DNA of 64,000 nucleotides, taken from contig FNPA01000004.1 in assembly GCA_900107185.1 (NCBI GenBank), forward strand, positions 62,001 to 126,000, written 5' to 3'. Numbering within the stretch: the first letter of the stretch is position 1; every line of letters begins with the position of its first letter. Positions 1-9,762 of this stretch are shown piece after piece. The DNA is from Ruminococcaceae bacterium YAD3003. GTDB taxonomy: Bacteria; Bacillota; Clostridia; Saccharofermentanales; Saccharofermentanaceae. The notes beneath the pieces were generated by a model. It was not told the origin of the DNA, searched no databases, and saw only the letters and a list, made by a program, of their open reading frames with translations. The translations under genes and the position numbers were made by a program.

Positions 1-122
1 TCGCAGCAAGACTCACAGGCTTCAAGATCGATATCAAGAAGGAATCTGATGAGAGCGTAGAAGCTACAAAGACACTTATCGATGACTTTACAGTCGTTGA
101 TGATGAAAACGGCGAAGGCTGA
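1..122 (+). CDS. nusA: Transcription termination/antitermination factor NusA, C-terminal end (partial)
   Basis: The window opens inside a gene whose last 39 codons and stop are visible, with the reading frame beginning at base 3. The residues AARLTGFKIDIKKE match the end of the second KH domain of NusA, which binds nascent RNA and RNA polymerase in pausing, termination and antitermination. A short acidic tail follows. The order nusA-ylxR-ylxQ-infB is the classic Firmicutes operon and supports the call. The gene is cut by the window edge, so its domains cannot be checked. Confidence 0.85.
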   Translation, partial: AARLTGFKIDIKKESDESVEATKTLIDDFTVVDDENGEG

Positions 123-142
123 TAAGCAAGGCATTTAATGTT

Positions 143-418
143 ATGAAGAAGAAGCCGCAAAGAAGTTGTGTATCCTGCAGGACAGTAAGAGAAAAGAAAG
201 ATCTCTTACGTGTTGTAGTAACACCCGAAGGGGATGTTGTATACGATCCGTCCGGTAAGATGGCCGGAAGAGGCGCATATCTCTGCCCCAACGAGGAATG
301 CATAACACAGGAACTTAAGAAGGCAGCAAAGCTTTCCAAGGGACTTAAGAAACCTTTGACCGAAGAAGAGATCAAAGCGTTGGCACAATCACTTTTGGGG
401 AGCATAAAAGAGAGCTGA
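143..418 (+). CDS. ylxR: YlxR (DUF448) RNA-binding protein, RnpM type
   Basis: A 91-residue protein of the YlxR/DUF448 family, described in Bacillus as RnpM, a partner and modulator of RNase P RNA. The family signatures are visible: CVSCR at residues 9-13 and GRGAYLC at 42-48. Cysteines 9, 12, 48 and 53 look like a possible metal site, which I infer only from their spacing. The C-terminal half is lysine-rich, as expected for an RNA binder. It lies 20 bases after nusA, and its TGA shares one base with the ATG of ylxQ, so the two are probably translationally coupled within the nusA-infB operon. Confidence 0.9.
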   Translation: MKKKPQRSCVSCRTVREKKDLLRVVVTPEGDVVYDPSGKMAGRGAYLCPNEECITQELKKAAKLSKGLKKPLTEEEIKALAQSLLGSIKES

Positions 419-747
419 TGACGAGTAAAGACAGAGTATACGGAATGTTAGGACTTGCGATGCGCGCAGGCAAACTGGTTTCAGGAAGTGACGCCGTTAT
501 CGGCGCGATCCGTTCGGGCGGTGTGGAACTCCTGATAATCACTAAAGACATTTCCAGAAATTCTCTGGAAAAGATCCTGAAGAACACAGGCGATAAAGAA
601 ATAACCTGTTACAGTTTCGGAACTTCTGAAGAACTTGGATATGCATTAGGCAAACCAGACAGAACAGTAGCGGCAATTATGGACAAAAGCTTTGCGGAAG
701 GCGTTTCCGCCATACTCGAGAATATCAACGAGGAGGAAGATACTTGA
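418..747 (+). CDS. ylxQ: L7Ae/L30e-family ribosomal-protein-like YlxQ
   Basis: A 109-residue protein of the L7Ae/L30e/S12e family, whose members bind kink-turn RNAs. The N-terminal segment [17 protein letters not shown] and the following [13 protein letters not shown] stretch are typical of YlxQ. Its position between ylxR and infB is diagnostic. An AGGAGG sequence near the 3' end (732-737) is the ribosome-binding site of infB, so the stop of ylxQ overlaps the start region of the next gene. The exact RNA target of this paralogue is unknown. Confidence 0.88.
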   Translation: MTSKDRVYGMLGLAMRAGKLVSGSDAVIGAIRSGGVELLIITKDISRNSLEKILKNTGDKEITCYSFGTSEELGYALGKPDRTVAAIMDKSFAEGVSAILENINEEEDT

Positions 748-3572
748 TGAGTGAAGATACTGAGAATAAAAAGAAAGATTTAACAGTCGGAGGTGTATCC
801 GGCAGCAAGAAAATGAGACTCGGCCGAGTACACAAGAAGAAGACTGACGAAGGAGAGGCTCCTGCGGCAGCACCAGCTGTTGAGGCTGCAGCTCCTGTAA
901 CACCTGCTCCTGCACCGGTAGAAGAAGCTAAGCCGGTTAAGAAGACAGCTGCCAAGAAGGTTGCTGAGCCTAAGGCTGAAGAACAGCCTGCAGAAGAAAA
1001 GAAGCCTGCCAAGAAGACAACTGCTAAGACTGAAACTGCTGCAAAGAAGACGACAAAGAAGGCAGCAGAGAAAAAGGAAGCAGCTGCTGAGGCTGAAGAT
1101 ACAAAGGCTGAAGTAAAAGAGGAAAAGAAAGCAACTAAGAAAACTACTACTAAAAAGGCTAAGGCTGAAACAGCTGAAGTAAAGGTTGAAGAACCTGAAA
1201 AGAAGGAGCCCGAGGTTAAGGAAGAGGTTAAGGAAGTTAAGCCTGAACCAGCACCTGCACCCGAGCCGGTTGTTGAAGAAAAGAAACCTGAACCCAAGCC
1301 TGAGGTTAAACCGGAACCTAAGCCGGAGACAAAGCCCAGACTCTCTTCTGCTGTTATCTCTCTTCCTGACGTTCCCGCAAGAGGCGAGACAATCAGAAGC
1401 TCAACTGTAATTACTTATACAGGCAGAGACAAGAAGAGCCCTATGAGATCCGGCGGACAGGGCGGCTATAACAATAACAGAGGCGGCTACCAGGGCAACA
1501 AAGGCGGCGGCGGATTCGATAAGGACAAGGATGATGATAACCAGCGTCCGCAGTTCAAGAGAGCACCCAAGCCGAGAGCTGAGGCTCCTATCGAAGATGC
1601 AAAGAAGAGCAGATCTTCTTATGCTGAAAAGAGTGCTTTCGATAAGAAGCACAACAATGCCGACAGAAGAGACGGCGAGAAGAATACAAATATTGATAAG
1701 AGAAAGCAGTCACGTACCGCACAGTTCACAGGACGTGTTAACAGCGACGGTGATTATGATGATTTCTCATTCAAGAAGAAGAAAAAGAAGCAGGAGACAC
1801 AGCAGGCTGTTGTTGAGCAGGTAATCACTGAGATCAAGATCCCTGCATTCATTACAGTTAAGGAATTTGCTGAAGGTATCGGCAAGAAGAGTTCTGACAT
1901 CATCATGGCTCTCATGAAGCTCGGTGTTATGGCTACTATCAACCAGGAACTCGATTTCGATACAGCATGCCTTGTTGCAGACAGCTTCGGCATTAACGCT
2001 GAACTCCTTGAGGAGAAGACAGAGGAAGATATCCTCTTCGTTGATGAGGATAATCCGGAGAACCTCGAGACAAGACCTCCGGTTGTCGTTGTTATGGGTC
2101 ACGTTGATCATGGTAAGACATCACTCCTCGATAAGATCAGATCTTCCAATGTTACCGAAGGCGAAGCCGGCGGTATCACACAGAAGATCGGTGCTTACAC
2201 CGTAAGACTCAAGGGACGTCAGATCACATTCCTTGATACTCCTGGTCACGAAGCATTCACTACGATGAGAGCAAGAGGTGCACAGTTCACGGATATCGCT
2301 ATTCTCGTAGTTGCTGCAGACGACGGTGTAATGCCTCAGACAATCGAAGCTATTAACCACGCTAAGGCTGCTAACACAGAGATCATTGTTGCTATCAACA
2401 AGATCGATAAGCCGGGCGCAAATCCTGACAGAGTTAAGCAGGAACTCACTCAGTATGGTCTCATCTGCGAAGAGTGGGGTGGCCAGACGATCATGGTTCC
2501 TATCTCTGCAAAGCAGGGTACAGGTATTGATGAACTTTTGGAGAACGTATTGCTCACAGCAGACGTTATGGAGCTTAAGGCAGATCCTAAGAGCCAGGCA
2601 AAGGGTGCCGTTATCGAGGCTAAGCTCGATAAGAACAGAGGTCCTGTTGCTTCCGTACTCGTACAGCGCGGTACATTGAGACAGGGCGATACAGTTGTAT
2701 GCGGTCCTATCCTTGGTAACGTAAGAGCTATGTACGATGACAAGGGTGTAGCTATCAAGAAGGCAGGTCCTTCAATTCCTGTTGAGATCTTAGGTCTTCC
2801 TGAGGTTCCTCAGGCAGGTGAGATCCTCTTCGCAGTATCTGACGATAAGACAGCAAGACAGCTCGTTGAAAAGCGTAAGATCAAGCAGAGAGAAGAGCAG
2901 CTCCACAGATCATCCAAGATGAGCCTTGATACTCTCGCAGCTCAGATGGCAGCAGGCGATGTTAAGGAGCTCAATATCATCATCAAGGCAGACGTACAGG
3001 GTTCTGTAGAGGCCGTTCAGCAGTCCTTGGAGAAGCTCTCTAATGAGGAAGTTAAGATCAACGTCATTCACGGCGGTGTTGGTGCTATCAATGAATCCGA
3101 TATCGTACTCGCTGACGTATCTAACGCAATCATCATCGGCTTCAACGTAAGACCTTCACAGATGATTACCGATAAGGCAAAAGAGACAGGCGTTGACGTA
3201 AGACTCTACAGCGTAATCTACAACGCAATCGAAGATGTTGAGAATGCTATGAAGGGTATGCTCGCACCTAAGATTGAAGAAGTTGTCTGGGGTCATGCAG
3301 AAGTCAGACAGCTCTTCAAGGTCAGCGGTATCGGTACTATCGGAGGCTGCTATGTTACTGACGGTAAGATCCAGAGATCTTCCAATGTCAGAGTTATCAG
3401 AGATGACGTTGTTGTTTACACAGGCGTCCTCGGATCTCTGCAGCATGAGAAGGACTCAGTTAAGGAAGTAGTTTCCGGACATGAGTGCGGTCTTACAGTT
3501 GAGAAGTATAACGACATAAAGATCGGCGATGTTATCGAAGCATTCGGCAACATCGAAGTTAAGAGGGACTGA
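747..3572 (+). CDS. infB: Translation initiation factor IF-2
   Basis: GTPase that positions initiator tRNA on the 30S subunit. The N-terminal ~350 residues are low complexity: Lys/Ala/Glu/Pro repeats, then a Gly/Asn-rich and basic linker, longer than in many Firmicutes. An IF2-N domain (about 365-420) follows. The G domain has the P-loop GHVDHGKT near residue 450, DTPGHE (G3) and NKID (G4). Domains II, III and the C-terminal tRNA-binding domain are intact to residue ~941. I chose ATG at 747, nine bases after AGGAGG; an in-frame TTG at 744 would add one residue. The start overlaps the stop of ylxQ by one base. Confidence 0.97.
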   Translation: MSEDTENKKKDLTVGGVSGSKKMRLGRVHKKKTDEGEAPAAAPAVEAAAPVTPAPAPVEEAKPVKKTAAKKVAEPKAEEQPAEEKKPAKKTTAKTETAAKKTTKKAAEKKEAAAEAEDTKAEVKEEKKATKKTTTKKAKAETAEVKVEEPEKKEPEVKEEVKEVKPEPAPAPEPVVEEKKPEPKPEVKPEPKPETKPRLSSAVISLPDVPARGETIRSSTVITYTGRDKKSPMRSGGQGGYNNNRGGYQGNKGGGGFDKDKDDDNQRPQFKRAPKPRAEAPIEDAKKSRSSYAEKSAFDKKHNNADRRDGEKNTNIDKRKQSRTAQFTGRVNSDGDYDDFSFKKKKKKQETQQAVVEQVITEIKIPAFITVKEFAEGIGKKSSDIIMALMKLGVMATINQELDFDTACLVADSFGINAELLEEKTEEDILFVDEDNPENLETRPPVVVVMGHVDHGKTSLLDKIRSSNVTEGEAGGITQKIGAYTVRLKGRQITFLDTPGHEAFTTMRARGAQFTDIAILVVAADDGVMPQTIEAINHAKAANTEIIVAINKIDKPGANPDRVKQELTQYGLICEEWGGQTIMVPISAKQGTGIDELLENVLLTADVMELKADPKSQAKGAVIEAKLDKNRGPVASVLVQRGTLRQGDTVVCGPILGNVRAMYDDKGVAIKKAGPSIPVEILGLPEVPQAGEILFAVSDDKTARQLVEKRKIKQREEQLHRSSKMSLDTLAAQMAAGDVKELNIIIKADVQGSVEAVQQSLEKLSNEEVKINVIHGGVGAINESDIVLADVSNAIIIGFNVRPSQMITDKAKETGVDVRLYSVIYNAIEDVENAMKGMLAPKIEEVVWGHAEVRQLFKVSGIGTIGGCYVTDGKIQRSSNVRVIRDDVVVYTGVLGSLQHEKDSVKEVVSGHECGLTVEKYNDIKIGDVIEAFGNIEVKRD

Positions 3573-3573
3573 T

Positions 3574-3984
3574 ATGAAAAACAGAAGACCTGAGATAGTC
3601 GGAGATGAGATGCAGAAGGTCATCTCTACGATTATTGCTACGAAGTTAAAGGATCCGAGAGTTCCCATCATGACTTCTGTAACGTCTGTAAAGATGAGCC
3701 GCGACTTATCTCATGCGACTGTGTTTATATCTGTCTATGGCGATGAGAAAACCCAGAAGGAAGCTATGCAGGCAATTGAGCATGCGAAAGGTTTCATTCG
3801 CTATGAGACAGTGCAGGAGATCAACCTGAGAGTTGCTCCGGAATTGAGTTTCAAACTTGATAACACTCTCAACGAAGCACTCAGAATGGAGTCTTTGATT
3901 GAGAAGACGATCAAGGAAGATGAAGCCAGAAGAATTGCCAGAGAAGAACGCGAAGGCAAAAATGAAGAGAGCGGAGAATCATAA
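3574..3984 (+). CDS. rbfA: Ribosome-binding factor A
   Basis: A 136-residue KH-type protein that binds the 30S subunit during late 16S rRNA maturation. Recognisable segments are RRPEIVGDEMQKVIS at the N-terminus, KDPRV in the first third, and APELSFKLDNTL near residue 95. The charged C-terminal tail is typical. The ATG at 3574 lies one base after the infB stop. An upstream in-frame extension inside infB exists but would add unrelated residues. The stop overlaps the start of the next gene by one base, showing a tight operon. Confidence 0.95.
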   Translation: MKNRRPEIVGDEMQKVISTIIATKLKDPRVPIMTSVTSVKMSRDLSHATVFISVYGDEKTQKEAMQAIEHAKGFIRYETVQEINLRVAPELSFKLDNTLNEALRMESLIEKTIKEDEARRIAREEREGKNEESGES

Positions 3985-5051
3985 TGAGAGAACGCTATAA
4001 AGAAGGAAGTTCAAGAAGCGCTAAGAACATCTTAAGCGTTGTAGAGAAAACCAGGGAAAACAATGAGGTTATCCTGGTCTTCCTTCACAGGAGCGTTGAC
4101 GGAGATTGCGTAGGATCAAGCTCCGGAATTGTAAGTATGATAAGGGCCCTGGGAGGCGACGCATATGTCGCCATCCCGGAGGACTTACCTGAGAATATGT
4201 CTTTCCTCAAAATTGATGAGTTGTTCTTCCATCCTAATTCTGATTCTGAACTGGCCAGAGAATTCAGGGCGCAGGGAACCATCGGTGGTAAGAAGGTCGG
4301 CGCAGCTATTGCGACTGATTGTTCGGAAGGATCCAGAATGGGTCTTTGTGGTGAGATCTTCGATTCAATTGAACCTAAGATAGTAATTGATCACCATGCT
4401 TCTGTAACAAGCAGATCAGATAACTTCTGGATAGATCCGGATGCATCTTCAGCATGTGAAATGGTTTTCTATGTTGCAGAGCAGATATCTCTTATGACCG
4501 GTAAGGAAATGAGGGAGATCCTTTGCCCTAACGCAGCGAAAGCAGTACTCGCCGGAATAGTTACGGATACAGGAAGATATACATTCAAAAATACCCACCC
4601 TGAGACACTCGAGTCATCAGGTCTCCTGATCGATCTCGGCGGTGATATTTCTGAAGTCTGCTATAACCTTTTTGACCGCAAGACAAAGCAGAAGTTTTTA
4701 TTGTCTGCTAAGGCCAGATCCGAAGTACAGTTCTATTGCAACGAGAAGTTTGCACTGACTGTTGTTCCTTATGAACAGTTCAAAAAATATGGTGCAGGTC
4801 CTGACGGCGTTGACGATGTTGTATCAGCTATGCGCGATATCGACGGCGTTGAACTCGCAATTGTTTTAAGACAGTTAGAGACAGGTGAAGTTAGAGGAAA
4901 CATCAGATCCCAGGAGTATTTTGATTGTTCTAAATTCGCTGAAGTTTTTGGTGGCGGCGGACATGTAAGAGCGGCCGGATTCACTGTCAAAGAAGGCGAT
5001 ATCAATGAGATCGCCGAAGAAGTTATAAAGAGAGTCAAGGAAGCCTTATGA
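3984..5051 (+). CDS. nrnA: DHH-family phosphoesterase, NrnA-type oligoribonuclease/pAp phosphatase
   Basis: A 355-residue DHH/DHHA1 phosphoesterase. NrnA-type enzymes degrade short RNA oligonucleotides and dephosphorylate pAp. The N-terminal metal motif reads SVDGDCVGS near residue 35, the DHH motif IDHHAS lies near residue 135, and the C-terminal DHHA1 signature GGGGHVRAAGF lies near 320. Position between rbfA and truB matches NrnA in many Clostridia. Its ATG overlaps the rbfA stop by one base, and its end overlaps truB by four. A c-di-NMP-directed activity is possible but cannot be told from sequence. Confidence 0.9.
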   Translation: MRERYKEGSSRSAKNILSVVEKTRENNEVILVFLHRSVDGDCVGSSSGIVSMIRALGGDAYVAIPEDLPENMSFLKIDELFFHPNSDSELAREFRAQGTIGGKKVGAAIATDCSEGSRMGLCGEIFDSIEPKIVIDHHASVTSRSDNFWIDPDASSACEMVFYVAEQISLMTGKEMREILCPNAAKAVLAGIVTDTGRYTFKNTHPETLESSGLLIDLGGDISEVCYNLFDRKTKQKFLLSAKARSEVQFYCNEKFALTVVPYEQFKKYGAGPDGVDDVVSAMRDIDGVELAIVLRQLETGEVRGNIRSQEYFDCSKFAEVFGGGGHVRAAGFTVKEGDINEIAEEVIKRVKEAL

Positions 5052-5995
5052 TTCAGGACGGATTCATCCTTGTAGATAAGCCTGAAGGATGGACTTCCTT
5101 TAAGACTGACCGCTTTGTAGGCAAACTCCTCGGAACACGTAAAGTAGGACACTTGGGAACGTTAGATCCGTTTGCAACGGGTCTTTTGCCGGTGTTTGTA
5201 GGTAAGGGTCTGAAGTATTTAAGATTCTGCGAAGGATTCGACAAGGGTTATTCCTGCAAATGTATTTTTGGTGCGACAACAGACACGATGGATAAGATGG
5301 GTGAGATAACATCTGAGAATTATCCTTCATCAGAAGATATATCTGAGCTAGAGAAAACTGATTACGAACTTATCCGCAAAGCCGCTGAGAAAGTTAAGGC
5401 TACAAAAGAACAGCTTCCGCCGGCTTATTCTGCGAAGAAGATCGACGGTGTCAAAGCATATGAACTCGCGAGAAAAGGTGAGACGCCTGATCTCAAACCT
5501 GCACCCGTAACCATTTATTCACTTGATATTACTGATATCTCAAAATTGGAAAAGGGAATTGCCGTTGGTTTTGACTGCATGTGTTCCAAGGGAACGTACA
5601 TCAGAACGATCTGTTCTGACTTAGGTGAGATTACAGGATACGGTGCATATGCCGATTCTTTGAGAAGAACGGTTAATGGACAATTTAACGTTAAGGATGC
5701 ATATACTCCTGAGCAGCTCGAGAAGATGGCTTCTCAAGAAGATTTTTCTTTCGTGCGAGATGCATCAGAAACTGTAAGTTTTCTGCCTGAGATAAAACTC
5801 GATGAAAAGCAGACAAAAGATATTAAATTCGGAAGAAAGATTGCTTTTCCAATTAATGTTGATCATGAGATCTCAGACGAAGCACGTCTTTATTACAGGA
5901 CTACTTTTGAAGGAAAACTCATTGCGGTAGTTTTCCCGGCGATGGAAAAGGGACAATTAACAATGAGAATAGAGAGGCTTTACGCTCATGATTAA
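5048..5995 (+). CDS. truB: tRNA pseudouridine(55) synthase TruB
   Basis: A 315-residue pseudouridine synthase that makes pseudouridine 55 in the T-loop of tRNAs. The catalytic aspartate is D40 in GTLDPFATG. KPEGWTS at the N-terminus, PPAYSAKKIDGVKAYELAR in the middle, and KGTYIRTICSDLG are standard TruB motifs. A C-terminal PUA-like region follows. The start overlaps nrnA by four bases (ATGA type) and the end overlaps ribF by eight, the usual arrangement in this operon. Confidence 0.96.
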   Translation: MIQDGFILVDKPEGWTSFKTDRFVGKLLGTRKVGHLGTLDPFATGLLPVFVGKGLKYLRFCEGFDKGYSCKCIFGATTDTMDKMGEITSENYPSSEDISELEKTDYELIRKAAEKVKATKEQLPPAYSAKKIDGVKAYELARKGETPDLKPAPVTIYSLDITDISKLEKGIAVGFDCMCSKGTYIRTICSDLGEITGYGAYADSLRRTVNGQFNVKDAYTPEQLEKMASQEDFSFVRDASETVSFLPEIKLDEKQTKDIKFGRKIAFPINVDHEISDEARLYYRTTFEGKLIAVVFPAMEKGQLTMRIERLYAHD

Positions 5996-6920
5996 AGTTT
6001 GCACCACATATACACTTAATGATCTTCCTTTGGGAACAAAGGGAAGAGTCATTGCCTTAGGTGCTTTTGACGGACTTCATCAGGCACATTTAGACATAAT
6101 CAGGAAGGCTGCAGAGATTGCTGAACGTGACGGGCTCACTTCAACTGTCCAGACATTCAATAATCTCGATAAATACGATAACAAATCTTTATACACATCT
6201 GTTGAGAGAACAAAACTTATCGGTGACGTTGGTGTCGATGAGATACTTGTTCTTGATTTTGATTCGGTCAAAGATATGGAACCCGAGCAGTATCTTACGG
6301 ATATAATTCTGAACCGTGCGATTGCCGATACACTCGTAATGGGTGAAGACTACAGGTTCGGCCGTAATGCCAGAGGCGATGTCTCTATGATCAGAGAGTT
6401 TGCCAAGGTAAATGATATCCGTGTAATTGTAGTCAGTGACCGCCTTCTCGAGGGTACTGATAAAAAGATCTCAACCACATGGCTCCGTCAGGCTCTTACT
6501 GATGGTAATGTTGATCTCGCGAGAGCATTGTGCGGCGGCAGGGATTATTCTTATTCTGGCCGTGTTGTTCAGGGTAAGATGCTCGGAAGAACACTAGGAT
6601 TTCCTACTGCGAACATCAATATTCCTGAAGAGAAGTTCGTCGTCAGAAGAGGCGTTTATGTATCCCGTGTTCATCTGGGATCCGGAGTTCTCTATGGCGT
6701 AACCAACATCGGCAGGAGACCTACCGTTGAAAATGCGGTAAATGATGTCGCCGAAACTTTTATCTTTGATTTTGATGAAGATATATATGGTGCAAATATT
6801 ACCGTAGACCTGTTGCATTTCTTAAGGGCGGAAGAACACTACAACTCCCAGGATGAGCTGGTAAATGCGGTAAATATCAATAAGAAGCAGGCTCTGGAAT
6901 ACATCAAAAACCTCAATTAG
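5988..6920 (+). CDS. ribF: Bifunctional riboflavin kinase/FAD synthetase
   Basis: Converts riboflavin to FMN and then FAD. The N-terminal nucleotidyltransferase domain (1-~175) has GAFDGLHQAHLDII, GEDYRFGRN and a late TTWLRQAL motif. The C-terminal flavokinase domain has GRTLGFPTAN and GVTNIGRRPT. The nucleotidyltransferase HxGH motif reads HQAH, with alanine in place of glycine, and the usual ISSTxIR reads ISTTWLR, so the adenylyl-transfer half is slightly divergent. Start overlaps truB by eight bases. It is the last gene of the nusA-ribF operon. Confidence 0.94.
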   Translation: MIKVCTTYTLNDLPLGTKGRVIALGAFDGLHQAHLDIIRKAAEIAERDGLTSTVQTFNNLDKYDNKSLYTSVERTKLIGDVGVDEILVLDFDSVKDMEPEQYLTDIILNRAIADTLVMGEDYRFGRNARGDVSMIREFAKVNDIRVIVVSDRLLEGTDKKISTTWLRQALTDGNVDLARALCGGRDYSYSGRVVQGKMLGRTLGFPTANINIPEEKFVVRRGVYVSRVHLGSGVLYGVTNIGRRPTVENAVNDVAETFIFDFDEDIYGANITVDLLHFLRAEEHYNSQDELVNAVNINKKQALEYIKNLN

Positions 6921-7017
6921 ACCGCGAATTGAACACTTCGAAAGTTATATACTTCATTTTGTGGTAATATATCAAGGATTTATATGACCCACTGTAGGGC
7001 ATGGAGGATAAGGATAC

Positions 7018-7905
7018 ATGACGAATTTTGTTGAAGTTAAGTTTCCCGGACTGGGAATTAACGTTAACGTAAGCCCGGTTGCTTTTAAGATCGGCAGCAT
7101 AGAAGTTTACTGGTACGGCCTTTTGATTGCATTGGCTCTGGTACTGGCAGTAGTACTCGCAGTTAAGCAGGCTAAGAAACATAACTTCCCCGAGAGTCTC
7201 GTTTACGATACGATCCTTATGACAATTCCATGTGCCATCATCGGTGCGAGAATATATTTTGTTGCCTGCAACTGGGATTACTATGGTAAGAACCTTAAGG
7301 CAATATTCGATTTGAGATCAGGCGGACTCGCTGTTTACGGCGGTGTTATCCTCGTATTCATTGGCGGCATTGTAATGTGCCATATCCGTAAGATTCCTTT
7401 CAGAGAACTCGCTGATTACTGTGTTGTATATCTTCCTTTGGGACAGGCTATCGGCAGATGGGGCAACTTCTTTAACCAGGAGTGCTTCGGAACAACAACT
7501 ACACTTCCCTGGGGAATGACCAGCTCAACAGTCGAGAGCTATCTGAGCATGAACTGCCCGACACTCGTATCAACAATGCCGGTTCATCCGACATTCCTAT
7601 ACGAATCACTTGCAGATCTCGCGATCTTTTTCATCCTTCTTTACATCAGAAAGCATTCAAAGGTTTCTTTCGAGACTTCATGTGCTTATTTTGCTCTCTA
7701 TGGAACAGCAAGATTCTTCATCGAAGGTATGAGAACAGATTCACTTTATATTGGTCACACAAGCATCAGGACTTCACAGCTCCTGTCTCTTATTTTTGTA
7801 ATTGCTGCACTTCTCTACATTGCTTATGCAAGATATAAGAAGATCGAGAAGAAGCCGTTCCCTGCAGCTCTTTATGCTGAGGCTGGAGAAGGAAAGAAGA
7901 AGTAA
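7018..7905 (+). CDS. lgt: Prolipoprotein diacylglyceryl transferase
   Basis: A seven-helix membrane enzyme that transfers diacylglyceryl from phosphatidylglycerol to the lipobox cysteine of prolipoproteins. RSGGLAVYGG near residue 100 (the HGGL-like motif) and GRWGNFFNQE near 145 are the family signatures. It fits the several lipobox proteins in this window. The 97-base gap upstream has an AT-rich stretch but no clean promoter that I can defend. A GGAGGAT ribosome site precedes the ATG. It runs into rodA with a one-base overlap. Confidence 0.95.
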   Translation: MTNFVEVKFPGLGINVNVSPVAFKIGSIEVYWYGLLIALALVLAVVLAVKQAKKHNFPESLVYDTILMTIPCAIIGARIYFVACNWDYYGKNLKAIFDLRSGGLAVYGGVILVFIGGIVMCHIRKIPFRELADYCVVYLPLGQAIGRWGNFFNQECFGTTTTLPWGMTSSTVESYLSMNCPTLVSTMPVHPTFLYESLADLAIFFILLYIRKHSKVSFETSCAYFALYGTARFFIEGMRTDSLYIGHTSIRTSQLLSLIFVIAALLYIAYARYKKIEKKPFPAALYAEAGEGKKK

Positions 7906-9032
7906 TGGATAGAGCTGGTTCCGGCGTTGTCAGACTTCGCGGGAAAGACGGCCTTAAGTCCGTCGACTATTATCTTGTCGTGCCGATCCTGGCTATGACG
8001 ATAATTGGTCTCTATGTATTACAGAGGGTTTTATCCAAAGGCTATGCCGCTTATCCCGGAAACTACTACAGACAGATAGTTGCTACTGTCGGTGGTATTA
8101 TCGGTGCCCTGATCATCGGTCTTCTTGATGCGCATTTTATGAAGATTGTCGGCCGTATCATTTACGGCGTTTCCTTGTTCCTTTTGGTCCTCGTTCCTAT
8201 CGACGGTTATTCCCTCGCAGGAACATGGGGTGCAGACTCATGGCTCAATCTTCCTATCATCGGTAACTTCCAGCCTTCCGAGCTCGCGAAGATCGGACTC
8301 GTTATGGTCGCTGCCGATATTTTCGAGAAGATGAAGACGAAGGAGTATTCGATCCTTAAGGGATTTACCAGAATGGCTGCTGTTTACGCGCCGCCTATGC
8401 TCCTTATTTTGTTACAGCCTGACTTTGGTACTGCGATGGTTATCGCATTTACGTTTGTCTGCATGCTTTTTGCCTGGGGCGTAAGATACAGATACTTCCT
8501 TCTGGCTTTCTCTACATTCGTAGTTATCGTTATCCCTGCGGTCTGGACGTTCTATCTTGAAACATATCAGAAGAACAGAATCCTCTCGCTGGTATTCCAG
8601 GGTTCAGACCCGAGATCTGAGTATAACCTCATGCAGTCCAAGGCAGCTATTGCTTCCGGCGGTCTTACCGGTAACCACACGGGAATCCTGACATCAGTTC
8701 CGGTTAAGGAGAGTGACTTTATTTTCGCTGCCATATCGGAGCACATGGGATTTATTGGGACGACGACGGTAATAATCCTCGCGTTCTTCTTCCTGTGCAG
8801 ATGCCTTTATGTAGCTGCCAGGATCCCTTCGAAAACAGCTTCTTATACAATTACCGGACTTACCGGATATTTTGCTTTCCACTTTATCGAGAACATGGGA
8901 ATGGCTGTTGGCCTTCTTCCTATCACAGGTATTCCGCTCCCGTTTATCAGCCTGGGAGGCACGGCGATGCTGATCAATTATCTGGCGTTCGGCGTAATAC
9001 TGAACTATTCGATGTCACGGAATGTCCTCTAG
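7905..9032 (+). CDS. rodA: SEDS peptidoglycan glycosyltransferase RodA
   Basis: A 375-residue polytopic SEDS-family protein that polymerises lipid II during elongation, together with a class B penicillin-binding protein. QPSELAKIG near residue 125 and the C-terminal GIPLPFISLGGT are SEDS signatures. I call it RodA rather than FtsW because a second SEDS gene lies in the dcw cluster at 16967 and this one pairs with lgt. ATG overlaps the lgt stop by one base. A terminator follows at 9067. Confidence 0.9.
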   Translation: MDRAGSGVVRLRGKDGLKSVDYYLVVPILAMTIIGLYVLQRVLSKGYAAYPGNYYRQIVATVGGIIGALIIGLLDAHFMKIVGRIIYGVSLFLLVLVPIDGYSLAGTWGADSWLNLPIIGNFQPSELAKIGLVMVAADIFEKMKTKEYSILKGFTRMAAVYAPPMLLILLQPDFGTAMVIAFTFVCMLFAWGVRYRYFLLAFSTFVVIVIPAVWTFYLETYQKNRILSLVFQGSDPRSEYNLMQSKAAIASGGLTGNHTGILTSVPVKESDFIFAAISEHMGFIGTTTVIILAFFFLCRCLYVAARIPSKTASYTITGLTGYFAFHFIENMGMAVGLLPITGIPLPFISLGGTAMLINYLAFGVILNYSMSRNVL

Positions 9033-9066
9033 CGGTTTATTTTTTCTATATAAATACTGAATTAAT

Positions 9067-9098
9067 AAAACTGACACGCATTATGTGTCAGTTTTTTA
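9067..9098 (+). terminator. Intrinsic terminator after rodA
   Basis: The arms AAAACTGACAC (9067-9077) and GTGTCAGTTTT (9085-9095) are perfect complements around a seven-base loop and end in a T-run. It closes the lgt-rodA unit and separates it from the dcw promoter. Confidence 0.9.
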
Positions 9099-9191
9099 TT
9101 GCGCCCGGAGCTCTTTTTGAGGCGTTTTTAGGGCACTGAAGACATAGAGAAAAAATTTTTAACAAATTTCCAGGAAATTACAAAAAACCTC

Positions 9192-9220
9192 TTGCGTTAA
9201 AAGAATGTTACGAATAAAAT
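9192..9220 (+). promoter_or_regulatory. Sigma-A type promoter of the dcw cluster
   Basis: TTGCGT at 9192-9197 and TAAAAT at 9215-9220 are separated by exactly 17 bases. It is the only strong promoter-like pair between the rodA terminator and mraZ. The mRNA leader would be about 100 bases and contains the MraZ boxes just downstream of the -10. The rest of the 298-base gap holds nothing else I can name. Confidence 0.8.
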
Positions 9221-9228
9221 ACAGTTGT

Positions 9229-9275
9229 GTGGTGATTTTGGGAGATATTTCCCATTCTGGTGGAGCAAAGTGGCT
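9229..9275 (+). promoter_or_regulatory. MraZ-binding box array (two pairs of GTGG repeats)
   Basis: GTGGTG (9229) and TGGGAG (9239) are spaced ten bases apart, and GTGGAG (9260) and GTGGCT (9270) are again ten bases apart. MraZ is known to bind direct GTGG-type repeats with this helical period upstream of its own gene and to repress the dcw cluster. The array sits immediately downstream of the -10 box, a good place for autorepression. The four-repeat pattern is seen in the sequence; binding is inferred. Confidence 0.75.
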
Positions 9276-9330
9276 GAAATTTATCAGACGGGTCCAACTA
9301 TACCACAAATCTAGCTAGCAGAGACTCAGA

Positions 9331-9762
9331 ATGAGAGACATTAAGAAAGTAGACGCCAAGGGAAGATTCTTTATCCCTTCAAAGCAAAAAGAATTGCTCG
9401 GCACAGAGGTTGTAGTGACAAACAGCCTTGATGTCGGCTATTTGTGCGTTTACTCAAAGGATCATTTTGAGAATGTTGTAAAAACACAGCTCGGCAAGCT
9501 CAATACCATGGACGCCAATGCCCGTAAGATCAAGAGAGCGATTATCGGTGAAGCTTGTGAAGTTAATGTAGATTCACAGGGACGTATTTCCGTAAACAGC
9601 GAGCTCTGGGATAGAATCGGCGCTAAGCCCGGTGATGAGATTTGCGTCTTTAACGATGACGGTAAATTAGATATCTGCACTAAGACATTCTATGACAACG
9701 AAGATCACGACTTAAGCGGCATAGAAGGATTGGAGACGAAGTATTATGTTGAAGGTCTCTGA
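9331..9762 (+). CDS. mraZ: Transcriptional regulator/division protein MraZ
   Basis: A 143-residue double SpoVT/AbrB-like DNA-binding protein, first gene of the dcw cluster and its autorepressor in species studied. The two signature motifs are DAKGRFFIP near residue 8 and DSQGRISV near 84. The N-terminus is a few residues shorter than usual (it lacks the typical GEY lead), but an in-frame TAG at 9316 rules out an earlier start. No strong Shine-Dalgarno precedes the ATG. Its 3' end overlaps rsmH by 17 bases. Confidence 0.92.
   Translation: MRDIKKVDAKGRFFIPSKQKELLGTEVVVTNSLDVGYLCVYSKDHFENVVKTQLGKLNTMDANARKIKRAIIGEACEVNVDSQGRISVNSELWDRIGAKPGDEICVFNDDGKLDICTKTFYDNEDHDLSGIEGLETKYYVEGL

Noticed and set aside
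725-1297. A long antisense reading frame rich in Ser, Ala and Phe opposite the start of infB
   Set aside because: It is the mirror of the Lys/Ala/Glu-rich low-complexity coding region of IF-2, has no ribosome site, and its composition follows the repeats on the other strand.
6929-6970. TTGAAC with TATACT or TAATAT before lgt
   Set aside because: Spacings are 13 or about 30 bases, so no pair fits a sigma-A promoter.
9033-9140. Open frame running from the end of rodA across the terminator
   Set aside because: It crosses a strong intrinsic terminator and has no ribosome site or similarity to a family.
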